A stretch of DNA of 6,302 nt, from positions 1 through 6,302 of the forward strand of contig CACZNF010000034.1 in NCBI GenBank assembly GCA_902782395.1, given 5' to 3'. The translations under genes and the position numbers were made by a program. The notes below the pieces were generated by a model that had not been told where the DNA came from, did no database searches, and saw nothing but the letters and a program-made list of their open reading frames with translations. Of the stretch, positions 6,255 through 6,302 are shown piece by piece; the stretch's first letter is position 1; each line of letters opens with the position of its first letter. Source of the DNA: an uncultured Erysipelotrichaceae bacterium (lineage in GTDB: Bacteria > Bacillota_I > Bacilli_A > RFN20 > CAG-826).

Positions 6255-6302
6255 CTTAACAGCCTGTCTGAAATCACGCCAGAATCTGTGATTATATTCC
6301 TC
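6069..6302 (-). CDS. Internal fragment of a GH13 (alpha-amylase / neopullulanase-type) glycoside hydrolase
   Basis: Reading the minus strand from 6302 gives about 78 continuous codons beginning EEYNHRFWRDFRQAVKSANP. GH13 enzymes cleave alpha-glucosidic bonds in starch-, pullulan- or maltodextrin-like glucans. Landmarks: FWRDFRQAVKSANPD (8-21), the usual helix before conserved region III; IILAEHYG (23-30), where E27 (bases 6222-6224) is the expected acid/base Glu; WLQGDEWDTIMNY (35-47); then AFMEPITWFLTGVEKHSDE. Both ends are missing: it enters from the right edge and its reading runs into alaS antisense, with a chance stop at 6018-6020. Codon use differs from the neighbours (GAG, AAG, ATA, GGA, CTT are frequent), and 6111-6302 is about 46% GC by hand count against roughly 38% in a sampled nearby part of alaS. 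From memory this subgroup resembles Lachnospiraceae enzymes; that origin is inference. Confidence 0.82.

Noticed and set aside
1..6302. CRISPR array, tRNA/rRNA genes, insertion sequence, toxin-antitoxin or defence genes
   Set aside because: No regularly spaced direct repeats, no cloverleaf, no transposase motifs and no unexplained small genes were seen; apart from the alaS leader, coding sequence fills the window.

Overview
The window looks like a piece of a low-GC Gram-positive (Firmicutes/Bacilli-type) chromosome, probably from an uncultured gut- or rumen-type organism. The grounds are AT-rich codon use (TTA, AAA, GAA, CAA preferred), an alanyl-tRNA synthetase under a T-box leader, a lipoprotein signal peptide, and tightly packed same-strand genes. 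The MnmA protein carries an extended segment (residues about 37-60, with LGNPT and CPQEKDY) that I associate from memory with Mollicutes/Erysipelotrichia-like relatives. TGA is not used as a sense codon in the long ORFs, so the standard bacterial code applies. No taxon is proven.

Layout, left to right, all on the + strand: the last codons of an upstream gene (1-32; by gene order possibly relA/rsh); dtd, a D-aminoacyl-tRNA deacylase (34-486); mnmA, the tRNA U34 2-thiolase (488-1600); a UshA-type 5'-nucleotidase lipoprotein (1603-3246). The gaps between these genes are only 1-2 bases, so they read as one operon, probably translationally coupled. A 272-base intergenic region (3247-3518) follows. 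It is almost wholly an alanine-type T-box leader: Stem I with a GCC specifier, two further hairpins, a textbook antiterminator with the UGGU bulge, and a weak terminator hairpin with a U-run. A strong Shine-Dalgarno then precedes alaS (3519 onward).

Functionally the window is centred on tRNA: charging with alanine (AlaS, which also edits mischarged tRNA in cis), removal of D-amino acids and mischarged glycine from tRNA (Dtd), and wobble-base thiolation (MnmA). The nucleotidase is the outlier: an extracytoplasmic, membrane-anchored scavenging enzyme.

The right end is not ordinary. AlaS is canonical up to its glycine-rich C-terminal signature (about residue 850, base 6070). The frame then runs to a stop at 6254 through sequence that is not AlaS. 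Read on the minus strand, 6302 down to about 6069 encodes an internal piece of a GH13 (alpha-amylase/neopullulanase-type) glycoside hydrolase with higher GC and different codon use. The best reading is a chimeric join (assembly artefact or contig-end chimera) or, less likely, a real rearrangement. I see no new defence, mobile or RNA system in the window; this junction is the most informative anomaly.
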